The translations under genes were made by a program, and so were the position numbers. From GCA-002708315 sp963676635 (lineage in GTDB: Bacteria > Bacteroidota > Bacteroidia > Bacteroidales > F082), in the NCBI GenBank assembly GCA_963676635.1, contig OY781105.1, forward strand, positions 2,170,001 to 2,234,000: DNA of 64,000 nt. The letters run 5' to 3'. The notes under the pieces are model-generated. The model did no database searches and was not told the origin of the DNA. It saw only the letters and a list, made by a program, of their open reading frames with translations. Shown here piece after piece: positions 47,701 through 55,754 of the stretch; position 1 is the stretch's first letter, and each line of letters opens with the position of its first letter.

Positions 47701-50149
47701 AAAACCTGTCCTCCTCATTCGACAAAACTTCGCCATTCAAACATTGCTGATGGTGAGCCAGCCATTCCTTGTTTGTTTTGATTTCTGGAAAAATATCATA
47801 GTGAACCTTGCCTATAATACTCTGTCCCTGTATATTATAATCCTTATACCACTGATCACTTACTTCAAGGTAACGCATATCCCGATCAAACATAGCCACA
47901 GCTGTTGGAGTATGTTTAACAAAAGCCTTAAGTTGTTTTTCACTGGTATTAAGAGCCTTTTCCATTTTCTTTCTTTCGGTAATATCCCTTCCTTCCGGTA
48001 TTAAAAACTTAACATTGCCCTCATTGTCAAAGACAGGATTAATAGAGAAATCAATAATAATAATTGAGTCAATCCCCTTAATTTCAAGCTCATACCTCAC
48101 AAACTCACCTTCAGCTGCTTTAGCAATACTTCGTTTTAATTTTTCAATACTGCTATCAATCCACACAGGCAGCTCATACAGTTTCTTTCCTTTCAACTGA
48201 TTAAGTGTTAAACCGATAAAATTTAATGCTGTTTCATTTAACTCTATCAAAGACCCATCAAGCGACAATAGTCCGATAAACTGATACATATTATTAAAAA
48301 GAGCCCTGAATTTACTCTCATTTTCAATAATCAACTGTTCGGCTTTCTTTCTTTCTGTAATATCACGAATAGTAGATGAAATAATTAATCCTTCATGGGT
48401 TTGAATAGGACTTAAGCTTATCTCCACCGGAAACTCCGATCCGTCTTTTCTTTTACCAATTAGCTCCCTGCCCTGGCCCATTCCACGTGTAACAGGATTA
48501 GCGGTATAGACTTTTCTGTATTTAATATGATTAGAAAACCTTTCAGGGATAAGCACCTCAACTTTCTTACCTACCAATTCATTTTGATTATATCCAAACA
48601 ACTCAACAACCTGATTGTTTATCATTTGCATAATGCCTTCATTATTAGTGATAATAACACCATCAGGAAGAGAAGCAAGTAAATCTTTAAATTTTCTATC
48701 AGCAAGCTTTTTCTCGGTAATATTATAAACAACTTCAATTAACTGAACTATTTCATTATGTGCATTATAAATAGGGAATCCGTAAAACTCATGGATTTCA
48801 AACCTGCTATCGATCATTGGAATCCTTACCTCTTCCTGCTGCGGTGTTTTGGTCTCTATAATCTTATTTCTAAAGCTGTTGATAGTATTAATAACAGACT
48901 TATCCGTATAAACATAATTATCAATAAAAGGAGAGCCCTTCACAATACCAGAATCCAAAGCAGCATTATTAGCCAGCTGAACAACCATATTATCAATGTT
49001 AATAACGTAAACAGGAGCTGATATGGAGTTAATCACACTATCCATAAAATCATTATGATCAATTACCTTTTTCTGCATCAACTTATCTTTAATTCTAAGA
49101 TAAGTGAGCACAAAAGCAAGAATTATCAATATTACAAACACCAGCGAAGTAGGGATAATAAGCTTTTTATACACAGCATTATCAATACTCGCCATTTCTT
49201 TGGCAGGAATAAAAGATATCAGCTTCCAGTAATGATCATATGTAACATATCTCATGCCGTTTTTATCCAGATTATCAACTAACTGATTAAATTTTAGAGT
49301 TGTATAAGTAAACAAGCCTTGTTTGGACAAGAACTGTCCATTGTCCTTCAACAACACCCTTTTCCAGTCAATTGGGTACAAAGTACCAAAAGTTATTTTC
49401 TTTTTCTCTGGAAACATAAATCCCCAGTTATTTACACTATCCGGAGAAATAAGCATATAACCAGAAGAATCAGTAATAAAGATATTACCTATATGGTCGC
49501 TGCTAAGTAATTTTACACGATCAATAAGTTCATTAACAAGATACTTAACAACAAGATATTCACAGGCTCCCTTATTACACTTCGTAATTTTTTTTCCAAT
49601 TCTAACTACAGACTTATAAGGTATCTGCACCTGATCACCTTGCATACTCAATTCAAATCTGGAAAAAAAAAGTTCATTAGCTTTAAGGTCTTTAATATGG
49701 CTGAAATAAGAGCTATCAGCATTATCAGGTAACCTTTCCGAATCAACAATTTCAGGTTTACCATTATTGTAGTTATAACATAATTTCACAATGCCATTTT
49801 GATCCAGAACCTGAATCTGATCGAAGTAATGCTTCTGGCTTATAAAACTATAGAGGTTATCTTCAAGCAGTTTATCATACTCCTTTTTAGACAAAGAATA
49901 ATCATCAGAAAGACTAACCAGATCACTAAGAATCAGAATATCCTTAGCAGCAAATCTGAACTTATTAAAGAATTCATTTTGTTGCAATTTTAAATTATTA
50001 ATCTCTCTTGCTTTTAATAATTTTATCATACTGCTTTTTTCAATATTAAAGCCAATTGAAGTCATTACAAGCAATATTCCAACAAATACAGTTATTACAG
50101 CAATGAAGAACCTGAAGTTTTCCTTATGAAGAAACAAATACTTATTCAT
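44708..50149 (-). CDS. giant sensor hybrid histidine kinase (Cache/PAS/GAF/HK/REC)
   Basis: 1813 aa. Two transmembrane helices (about 12-34 and 330-352) enclose a dCache-like extracytoplasmic sensor. In the cytoplasm come about five PAS domains (starting near 365, 482, 607, 730 and 865; several end in DITERKK-type PAC motifs), a GAF domain (about 1025-1165), another PAS (about 1175-1295), HisKA with H1339 (NMSHEIRTPMNS), HATPase (GTGLGLTI), a receiver (FMDIRMPVMDG) and a ~100-residue helical tail that may be Hpt-like but lacks an obvious HxxKG motif. It is the first gene of the nine-gene cluster, so it probably integrates membrane and intracellular cues into the same pathway as the chemoreceptor. 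Confidence 0.92.
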   Translation of the reverse strand: MNKYLFLHKENFRFFIAVITVFVGILLVMTSIGFNIEKSSMIKLLKAREINNLKLQQNEFFNKFRFAAKDILILSDLVSLSDDYSLSKKEYDKLLEDNLYSFISQKHYFDQIQVLDQNGIVKLCYNYNNGKPEIVDSERLPDNADSSYFSHIKDLKANELFFSRFELSMQGDQVQIPYKSVVRIGKKITKCNKGACEYLVVKYLVNELIDRVKLLSSDHIGNIFITDSSGYMLISPDSVNNWGFMFPEKKKITFGTLYPIDWKRVLLKDNGQFLSKQGLFTYTTLKFNQLVDNLDKNGMRYVTYDHYWKLISFIPAKEMASIDNAVYKKLIIPTSLVFVILIILAFVLTYLRIKDKLMQKKVIDHNDFMDSVINSISAPVYVINIDNMVVQLANNAALDSGIVKGSPFIDNYVYTDKSVINTINSFRNKIIETKTPQQEEVRIPMIDSRFEIHEFYGFPIYNAHNEIVQLIEVVYNITEKKLADRKFKDLLASLPDGVIITNNEGIMQMINNQVVELFGYNQNELVGKKVEVLIPERFSNHIKYRKVYTANPVTRGMGQGRELIGKRKDGSEFPVEISLSPIQTHEGLIISSTIRDITERKKAEQLIIENESKFRALFNNMYQFIGLLSLDGSLIELNETALNFIGLTLNQLKGKKLYELPVWIDSSIEKLKRSIAKAAEGEFVRYELEIKGIDSIIIIDFSINPVFDNEGNVKFLIPEGRDITERKKMEKALNTSEKQLKAFVKHTPTAVAMFDRDMRYLEVSDQWYKDYNIQGQSIIGKVHYDIFPEIKTNKEWLAHHQQCLNGEVLSNEEDRFSRADGSINWIRWTLHPWYDDKNEVGGIIMFTEEISDRVEAKIELVKQQTLLNEAQSIAHLGSWEWLVKEEELTLSDELFSIFNLDKNDELPDFNSFYKMLSGYDIKDVEEIIEEFCKTNTGVRNERKIGLGNGKTKYIDSTINIGSDKENSVIRLYGTVLDISDRIKAENEIKELNENLEQLVIDRTAKLEKANISIENKQKEAELLKDIASAANASDSQVMVFSIAIQKVTEYLGWSHGHVFLYNKLTNSLESSDIWFSVTPEVFNKFIKNTVQFEFKPDVSILGNILSTKKPKYLEDVTVIDSYHRKSIAEEIGIKSAFAFPVIVSGEVYAVLEFYSTTISRLKTDISELATKIGIEIGYVLNRLLVEEALKNSEEKFRQISENIEQVLWLSTSKKTLYISPSYENIFELKVEDLYNNSYAFIERVHPDDRTDVLESFARLHGDDISINNEYRLLLDDGTIKWIRIKSFPISTDEGGQKKYVGFGEDVTDLKKLNDEIIAAKNEAEKANMAKSEFLANMSHEIRTPMNSIIGFAELLSKIVDGDKQLSYINYIRSSTKSLLTLINDILDLSKVEAGKLEVFPEPTNLKSLIDEVGRIFMVSAIKKGIDLNIVIDDNFPYYVDIDETRVRQILFNLIGNAIKFTEKGRVDVTLQQSISHDNDKVDIQIIISDTGIGIPKNEHEAVFETFKQQEGQSTKKFQGTGLGLTITKRLVELMDGKIWVESELGEGSQFYVKIDNVTISKDVVDENISGFNIRDYSFENITILLVDDVELNRKLVKEVFDNVDNVTVFEAGNGKEAVEMIDTVDPHIVFMDIRMPVMDGIEATSLIRRMKNYKDLPVFALTASGMQEQLKMLKGKVFDEVVLKPIDFKELVDKMSGYINVKKNRSLKQPEVIAVLNDNDFMISLKDRKAVISLLGGDLMKLWEEALQDQMIDMIEDFALRLKTIAEKYKISGLLEYVQKLLRMIDDFDIDLLVIQMGKYPDLYLKIKDVNNS

Positions 50150-50591
50150 TTACCGATTCATTTAATTTACAATTCCCTAAACACTTGTTACAGGATCTAC
50201 GACAAATATATTAATTATTCATTAAAAAACAGATATATAATGTTAAGACACATTAAAAAAATAATGACAAATAATACAAATCACATGGATATTCATCAAA
50301 CATATAATCAGAATAAATATTTAACAAAGATTCATACTGAAATATAATAAAAAGTGTATATTTGAGTTATTAATTATCGGAATATTATTATAACCGCTAG
50401 TTAAGAGATGTTTATATGATATTATTATTTAAAATCAATATATTTTTTTAAATAATTCAGTTAACGGAATCATATATTTATATATTTGCCGTTTTATTAA
50501 TATGAGTTAATTACACGACAGAGTTAAAATATATTCTTACCTTTGTCGCTTTAAAAAACGTGAAATAAAACTGAAAACAACTTTTTAAATC
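50150..50591. other. gene-free divergent promoter region
   Basis: 442 AT-rich bases between the divergent giant kinase and exbB. A short frame at 50126-50347 overlaps the kinase and is low-complexity, so I do not call it. Two perfect -7 boxes face exbB (50481-50488 TATATTTG and 50538-50545 TACCTTTG). Confidence 0.5.
50538..50545 (+). promoter_or_regulatory. candidate exbB -7 box (TACCTTTG)
   Basis: Perfect TAnnTTTG, 46 bases before the exbB ATG; a second perfect box is at 50481-50488. Confidence 0.5.
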
Positions 50592-51416
50592 ATGAAAAAA
50601 TTAATTGCCTTTCTTTCATTAGTGCTTTTGACATCAGTTGTTTCGTCAAACTATGCTAATGCACAAGATTATGTTGCAGAAGACACTACTGCAATCGTAG
50701 AATCAATCGCGGGTGACTCAACAACTGTTTCTGAAGAGATATCTCAGGACGTTGCTGAAGACGCTGTTGTACAAGAGGAATCAACATCATTCCATCAAAC
50801 TCTTAAAGAAAAGTTTATTGAAGGTGGCCCTGGTTTTATGGGTATTGTACTTTTAGCACTGATTTTTGGTCTTGCTATCAGTATTGAGCGTATTATCTAC
50901 CTCAGTATGGCATCAATAAACACTAAAAAGCTTCTCAAAAACATCGAGGCTGCTCTTGATAATGGCGGTATCGATAAAGCAAAAGAAATTGTAAGAGACA
51001 CAAGAGGACCAGTTGCAAGTATTTTCAGCGAAGGTATCAACCGTTACGAAGATGGCCTTACTGAAGTAGAAAAAGCAATTATTGCTTACGGAAGCGTAGT
51101 TACAGGTCGTTTGGAAGCCGGTGTTAGCTGGATTTCATTGTTTATTGCTCTTGCTCCTATGCTTGGGTTTATGGGTACTGTAATTGGTATGATTAAAGCG
51201 TTTGACGATATCGCTGCTGCTGGTGACATTTCACCAACTGTTGTTGCTGACGGTATTAAAGTTGCGCTTCTTACTACAGTATTCGGTTTGATCGTTGCTA
51301 TTATCCTGCAGATCTTCTATAACTACATCGTTTCAAGAATTGAAAGTCTTGTTAATGACATGGAAGACAGTTCAATTGCATTTGTTGACATTTTAAATCA
51401 ATACAGTAAAAAATAA
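50592..51416 (+). CDS. exbB: ExbB/TolQ/MotA proton-channel protein
   Basis: 274 aa. A signal-like N-terminus (1-24) and an acidic linker (about 25-70) precede a MotA/TolQ/ExbB domain. Three membrane helices are visible: about 78-100 (MGIVLLALIFGLAISI), 175-200 (ISLFIALAPMLGFMGTVIGMI) and 220-245 (VALLTTVFGLIVAIIL). ExbB forms the channel that couples proton flow to TonB-dependent outer-membrane transport. The long N-terminal extension is common in Bacteroidota members. It is first in an operon with a small membrane protein and two ExbD genes. Confidence 0.92.
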   Translation: MKKLIAFLSLVLLTSVVSSNYANAQDYVAEDTTAIVESIAGDSTTVSEEISQDVAEDAVVQEESTSFHQTLKEKFIEGGPGFMGIVLLALIFGLAISIERIIYLSMASINTKKLLKNIEAALDNGGIDKAKEIVRDTRGPVASIFSEGINRYEDGLTEVEKAIIAYGSVVTGRLEAGVSWISLFIALAPMLGFMGTVIGMIKAFDDIAAAGDISPTVVADGIKVALLTTVFGLIVAIILQIFYNYIVSRIESLVNDMEDSSIAFVDILNQYSKK

Positions 51417-51421
51417 GAACC

Positions 51422-51838
51422 ATGAAAGATAAAATTGCCAATATTACAAGATGGATTTTATACCTGTTGCTGGCATTTACCGTGGTTCCCGGAGTATTGT
51501 TCTTTGCAGGAACAATTGACACAGAAGGTTTCCTAAATATTGGATACATCCTACTTATTGTAGCTGTGGCAGTTATGGTAATCTCCCCTATTGTTGGGTT
51601 TATTACCAATCCGCAAAACATTGTAAAAATGCTAATAAGCGTTGCTGTACTTGTTATAGTTGTAGTAATTGCTTATTCAATTGCAGGTAATTCTTTTTCA
51701 GATTACAGACTGGAAGAGTTGAAAGTAACAGCCGACACTTCTAAACTAGTGGGTATGGGTATTTATGCTACCTATATTATTTTCGGCCTAACTATTATTT
51801 CAATTCTTTATTCGTCAATTGTTAAATTATTTAAATAA
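51422..51838 (+). CDS. small four-helix membrane protein in the ExbB-ExbD operon
   Basis: 138 aa with four hydrophobic segments (about 12-32, 38-60, 68-90 and 110-135) and a short soluble loop (SFSDYRLEELKVTADTSK). I do not recognise a named family. Its position between exbB and exbD, five bases after exbB and eight before exbD, suggests it works with the energy-transducing complex. Confidence 0.75.
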   Translation: MKDKIANITRWILYLLLAFTVVPGVLFFAGTIDTEGFLNIGYILLIVAVAVMVISPIVGFITNPQNIVKMLISVAVLVIVVVIAYSIAGNSFSDYRLEELKVTADTSKLVGMGIYATYIIFGLTIISILYSSIVKLFK

Positions 51839-51846
51839 GATAAATT

Positions 51847-52425
51847 ATGGCTAAAAAAGCAGCCCCAGAAATTAATGCCGGTTCAATGGCAGATATTGCG
51901 TTTTTGCTGCTTATCTTTTTCCTTGTTACAACAACAATGGATGTAGATACTGGTATTACCCGTAAGCTTCCACCACCGGTTGAGGATCCTACCGATGATA
52001 TTAAAGTTAATGACCGTAACGTCCTTAAAATTCTTATCAACAGTCATGATCGTCTACTTATTGATGGTAAGCCTGGTAATGTCCAGAATCTCAAACGAAA
52101 AGCCATTGATTTTATGACTGTACATCCTGATAATCCTAACTATCCTGAGACTACAACAAGATTTATTGAAGAACTTGGGATGGATATGGTAACATCAAAA
52201 GGTGTTATTTCTCTAAAAAACGACCGCGGTACTTCGTATGATATGTATATCAAAGTACAAAACGAACTTGCCGCCGCTTTTAGCGAGATGAAAGATGACC
52301 TTTCCATGAGATTATACGGGCTTAAGTACGGCCAGCTTATTGATGAAGCAAAGATTAAAGGTATTAACGCAGCTGTACCTATTCGTATTTCAGAAGCTGA
52401 ACCAGAAGATATAGGAGGTAAATAG
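51847..52425 (+). CDS. exbD: ExbD/TolR biopolymer transport protein (first copy)
   Basis: 192 aa. One membrane helix (about 16-38) contains the proton-pathway Asp in SMADIAFLLLIFFLVTTTMD. The periplasmic part is longer than in classical ExbD and includes VHPDNPNYPETTTRF inserts. It should form dimers within the ExbB pentamer. One base separates it from the second exbD. Confidence 0.92.
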   Translation: MAKKAAPEINAGSMADIAFLLLIFFLVTTTMDVDTGITRKLPPPVEDPTDDIKVNDRNVLKILINSHDRLLIDGKPGNVQNLKRKAIDFMTVHPDNPNYPETTTRFIEELGMDMVTSKGVISLKNDRGTSYDMYIKVQNELAAAFSEMKDDLSMRLYGLKYGQLIDEAKIKGINAAVPIRISEAEPEDIGGK

Positions 52426-52426
52426 T

Positions 52427-52897
52427 ATGTCGAGATTTAAATCTAAACAAAGTAAAGGTCAACAGACGATTAATACTTCGTCGCTTCCTGATATTATCTT
52501 TATGCTTCTGTTCTTCTTTATGGTTACAACAGTAATGCGTGAGGTAAGTCTAAAGGTAAAAATGAAACTTCCACAGGCTACCGAAGTTCAAAAGCTTGAT
52601 AAAAAGTCACTTGTTAGTTATATTTATATAGGTCCTCCTGTTAAATCTAAACTTTATGGTACTAATTCCCGTATCCAGCTCAACGATGCTTTTGCTTCTG
52701 TTGACAATATTCAGGAGTTTGTGGCTAAAGAAAGAGAAGAAAGGGATGAGGCTGATCGTAAGTTTATAACTACTTCACTTAAAGTTGATGGTTTAACAAA
52801 AATGGGTATCGTTACTGATGTTAAACAGGAACTTCGTAAAGCTGGTGCTCTTAAAATAAATTATTCTACCCGTAAGGGTGATAAAAACAGAAAATAA
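52427..52897 (+). CDS. exbD: ExbD/TolR biopolymer transport protein (second copy)
   Basis: 156 aa with one helix (about 18-40) carrying the Asp in SLPDIIFMLLFFFMVTTVM, followed by a charged periplasmic region (REEREADRK-type helix, MGIVTDVKQELRKAGALKINYSTR). Paired, different ExbDs are common in Bacteroidota TonB systems and may form a heteromer. A strong terminator ends the operon. Confidence 0.92.
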   Translation: MSRFKSKQSKGQQTINTSSLPDIIFMLLFFFMVTTVMREVSLKVKMKLPQATEVQKLDKKSLVSYIYIGPPVKSKLYGTNSRIQLNDAFASVDNIQEFVAKEREERDEADRKFITTSLKVDGLTKMGIVTDVKQELRKAGALKINYSTRKGDKNRK

Positions 52898-52922
52898 GAA
52901 AGGTTATATATATTTTTCTTTA

Positions 52923-52954
52923 AAAAAGCTGCTTCAAATGAAGCAGCTTTTTTT
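52923..52954 (+). terminator. intrinsic terminator of the exb operon
   Basis: AAAAAGCTGCTTC/GAAGCAGCTTTTT near-perfect 13-bp stem with a small loop and T-run, about 25 bases after the second exbD. Confidence 0.88.
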
Positions 52955-52959
52955 ATGAA

Positions 52960-53767
52960 TTATAAGTTATAAAGAGTGAATGTCAGTTGACTATTTTCAG
53001 GATCAAGCCAACTTTCTGGGGATTGTAATAAAAAATGAATAACATAACTTAATACATCTATTGACTTTTTTGATGTCTTACAGATTGGGCTTACAACTTA
53101 TTTTTACTTTTATTGATTTTGTTCTTTTTTGCTCAATGTCTGATTCTTTTTCCTTCGTTAATATGTATAATAGTCTTGATCTGTTTCAACTCTGATCTTG
53201 ACCTGTTTCAACTCTGATCTTGATCTGTTTCAACTCTGATCTTGACCAGTTTCAATTCTGATCTTGATCAGTTTCAATTCTGGTCTTGACTAAAATATAA
53301 ACCAAACTAATATAGGTAGTCTTTACATAAATGAGAACGCGTCTTTACACAAGATACAATCTAATGAACTAAAATAATATCTTTTACCTATTAATAAAAC
53401 CACCATTGTTTGTACCAGCTTGCAGCTTAAATAAAAAAGCGGATTGAGCAAAATTTGTTAACTGAGTTTATTTATTTCATTAATAAAATACTTGAAATAA
53501 ACTTTTATACTTTTCTCCCCAGATTTTTTGCTTGATCCCATTTTCACCTGACATAATTCTAAACAATACAGCTTCCTTTAGTATTTTCATATGTATGAAA
53601 CTGGAATATGATAGCTATCAAATGAATAATAATTAATGATTAACCTACTGATAAGACTGGTGAAATGGAGAAGAGGAACAAAAGACAAGGGACAAGACTA
53701 CCAGTTGGGATTTTGCTGTAGAATTCCTAAAATGCTTAATTTTTAAATGGTTTTTTTTAATACTACA
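52960..53767. other. gene-free region with tandem array
   Basis: About 800 bases between convergent exbD and the CPBP gene. Apart from the 22-bp array at 53174-53290 I see no gene, RNA or mobile element; no frame of credible length or composition is present. Confidence 0.5.
53174..53290. repeat. five-copy 22-bp tandem array (TCTTGATC unit)
   Basis: TCTTGAyC units start at 53174, 53196, 53218, 53240 and 53262, with a partial sixth at 53284; period exactly 22. Each unit reads TCTTGA-y-C-w-GTTTCAA-y-TCTGA, with conserved GTTTCAA. The unit sequence differs from the TGATGCGCATCA arrays, but the period and the location at a gene end are the same. Confidence 0.9.
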
Positions 53768-54700
53768 CTACTCATCAATTACAAAAGGCGATCGTTCCTT
53801 CTGATAAACCATCAATAGCAACCACACAGTCATCAGCAGACTTCCAATTATATATACAGTATTAGGAGTGTGACCGAACTTCTCGGCAGAGATATTAATA
53901 TAATCATGCTCATACAGATAATACACAATTACAGTAGCGGCATTATTAACGAAATGCATTATTACAGGTACCCACAGGTTGGTAGTAAGCACGAATACGT
54001 ATCCTAGAATAATGCCCATCATCAGTCGTGGTAAGAACCCATAAAACTGCAGATGAAAAGCGCTGAACACAATAGCAGAAACAATAACAGCAACATGAAT
54101 ATTTCTGAACCACTGGTTAAATATTTTCAGAAACACACCACGAAATAGAAACTCTTCTGCAAAGGCTGGTATCAGAGCCACCACAAACAAATTCAACAAC
54201 AAGCCCCAAATGCTGTCAGCACCAATAAAGAGTTCCGTTAGCTTAGAAGCCAGCTCTTCTTTATCCTTCATCCATTGTTCAACACCAGATAAAAAATCAG
54301 GAAAACGCATATTCCTGTTCAGCTCATCCAGGAAACTGTTAAAAGGCAGTATAGCAAAAACCACCAGCATGACTATTAAAACACTAATAAGTCGGGGCTT
54401 TTTGTCAATTAACAAATAACGACTAGTACTATCGCTAACCATAAAAGCAAACAATAACGAAGGAGCAATAAAACTCCCTATCTGACTAATACTTTGATAA
54501 AATTTCAGAAAACCAATATATTCACTGTCGTTGGTATTACTCATAATTATCCCTATATCGGAAATATTAAGTCCGTAAATCACCACACCTACCAATATAC
54601 CTAGTAATGAAGTTGCAATAGAAAATACCAGCACCAGGCCGATAAACAACAGCAATTTACCAAAAGGCGATAGAGATTTTAAAAAAGCGGTTCTATTCAT
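53768..54700 (-). CDS. CPBP-family intramembrane metalloprotease
   Basis: 310 aa with about eight hydrophobic helices. The three family motifs are present: EEFLFRGVF (EExxxR), the FSAFHLQFYGF motif and HFVNNA. These are the likely metal ligands of a glutamic-type CaaX protease (Abi/CPBP). Substrate unknown; many bacterial members are linked to self-immunity or protein maturation, but nothing nearby indicates which. It is divergent from dusB. Confidence 0.9.
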   Translation of the reverse strand: MNRTAFLKSLSPFGKLLLFIGLVLVFSIATSLLGILVGVVIYGLNISDIGIIMSNTNDSEYIGFLKFYQSISQIGSFIAPSLLFAFMVSDSTSRYLLIDKKPRLISVLIVMLVVFAILPFNSFLDELNRNMRFPDFLSGVEQWMKDKEELASKLTELFIGADSIWGLLLNLFVVALIPAFAEEFLFRGVFLKIFNQWFRNIHVAVIVSAIVFSAFHLQFYGFLPRLMMGIILGYVFVLTTNLWVPVIMHFVNNAATVIVYYLYEHDYINISAEKFGHTPNTVYIIGSLLMTVWLLLMVYQKERSPFVIDE

Positions 54701-54737
54701 TTTATCATTGTTATATATCAGGAAAGGGCAAAATTAA

Positions 54738-54745
54738 TATTTTTG
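54738..54745 (+). promoter_or_regulatory. candidate dusB -7 box (TATTTTTG)
   Basis: Perfect TAnnTTTG followed by CC, 19 bases before the dusB ATG. Confidence 0.5.
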
Positions 54746-54764
54746 CCGCAGTAAAGGCTGGAAT

Positions 54765-55754
54765 ATGATTAAAATAGGAGAAACCGAACTGGGGGAATTC
54801 CCCGTATTGCTTGCGCCGATGGAAGATGTAACAGATCCTCCATTCCGGTATGTATGTAAAATGTTCGGCGCTGATATGATGTACACAGAGTTTATCTCTT
54901 CGGAGGGTTTAATCAGAGATGCGGCAAAGAGTGTAAAGAAGCTGGATTTCGATGAGTACGAACGTCCTGTGGGCATACAGATTTTCGGTCATGATATAGA
55001 TTCAATGGTCAGGGCAGCACAATATGCTGAGCAATCGAACCCTGATATTATCGATATCAATTATGGTTGTCCGGTTAAAAAGGTAGTCTCAAAGGGAGCT
55101 GGGTCGGGCATCCTCAACGACATTCCCAAGATGGTAAAAATGACTGCAGAAGTAGTAAAAGCCGTAAATATTCCCGTAACGGTAAAAACGCGGCTTGGCT
55201 ATGACGAAGAACACAAAGAAATTGTGGAGATTGCTGAAAGGCTGCAGGATGTGGGGATAAAGGCTATTACAATCCACGGAAGGACCAGAACACAAAAGTA
55301 TTCAGTGCCTGCTGATTATACCCTTATCGGGGAAGTGAAAAAGAACCCCAGAATGGTGATACCAGTTTTTGGCAATGGTGATATTGTAGATGGGAAGACA
55401 GCGAAATATGTGAGAGATAACTATGGTGTTGACGGAATAATGGTAGGCCGTGGAGTATATGGAAACCCATGGATATTCCGTGAGATAAAGCATTATCTGA
55501 AAACAGGAGAAGTTATTGCTCCTGCTGATATTACAGAGCGTTTACGGATAATCAGCATCCAGTTGCAGAAATCGATTGAATGGAAAGGAGAGAGAACGGG
55601 CGTACTGGAAATAAGAAAACATTGGAGCAGTTATTTTAAGGGATTGCCGAATTTCAAGCCGATAAGACTAAAGCTCATGACAGCCACCACACATGCTGAG
55701 GTGCTTGCTATACTTGAAGAAATAAGAGAAGGTTACAGTTTAACTGATATCTAA
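54765..55754 (+). CDS. dusB: tRNA-dihydrouridine synthase
   Basis: 329 aa flavoenzyme that reduces uridine in tRNA D-loops with NADPH. TIM-barrel features: LAPMEDVTDPPFRYV (17-30), the INYGCPVKKVVSKGAGSG catalytic region with general-acid Cys C102, TVKTRLGYD, ITIHGRTRTQKY and NGDIVDG / GIMVGRGVYGNPWIF near the FMN phosphate. The family and length match DusB. Its 3' end overlaps the convergent HAD gene by 15 bases. Confidence 0.94.
   Translation: MIKIGETELGEFPVLLAPMEDVTDPPFRYVCKMFGADMMYTEFISSEGLIRDAAKSVKKLDFDEYERPVGIQIFGHDIDSMVRAAQYAEQSNPDIIDINYGCPVKKVVSKGAGSGILNDIPKMVKMTAEVVKAVNIPVTVKTRLGYDEEHKEIVEIAERLQDVGIKAITIHGRTRTQKYSVPADYTLIGEVKKNPRMVIPVFGNGDIVDGKTAKYVRDNYGVDGIMVGRGVYGNPWIFREIKHYLKTGEVIAPADITERLRIISIQLQKSIEWKGERTGVLEIRKHWSSYFKGLPNFKPIRLKLMTATTHAEVLAILEEIREGYSLTDI

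Noticed and set aside
33353..50149. Ordinary flagellar chemotaxis operon
   Set aside because: No flagellar genes, no standalone CheY, and CheA carries a receiver while CheR carries TPRs, which fit a Wsp/Frz-type alternative-function system better.
44708..50149. WspR-like diguanylate cyclase in the cluster
   Set aside because: No GGDEF or EAL motif is present in any translated product of the region.
50126..50347. 73-codon frame upstream of exbB
   Set aside because: It overlaps the start of the giant kinase and its translation is low-complexity His/Tyr/Lys/Asn, typical of AT-rich non-coding DNA.
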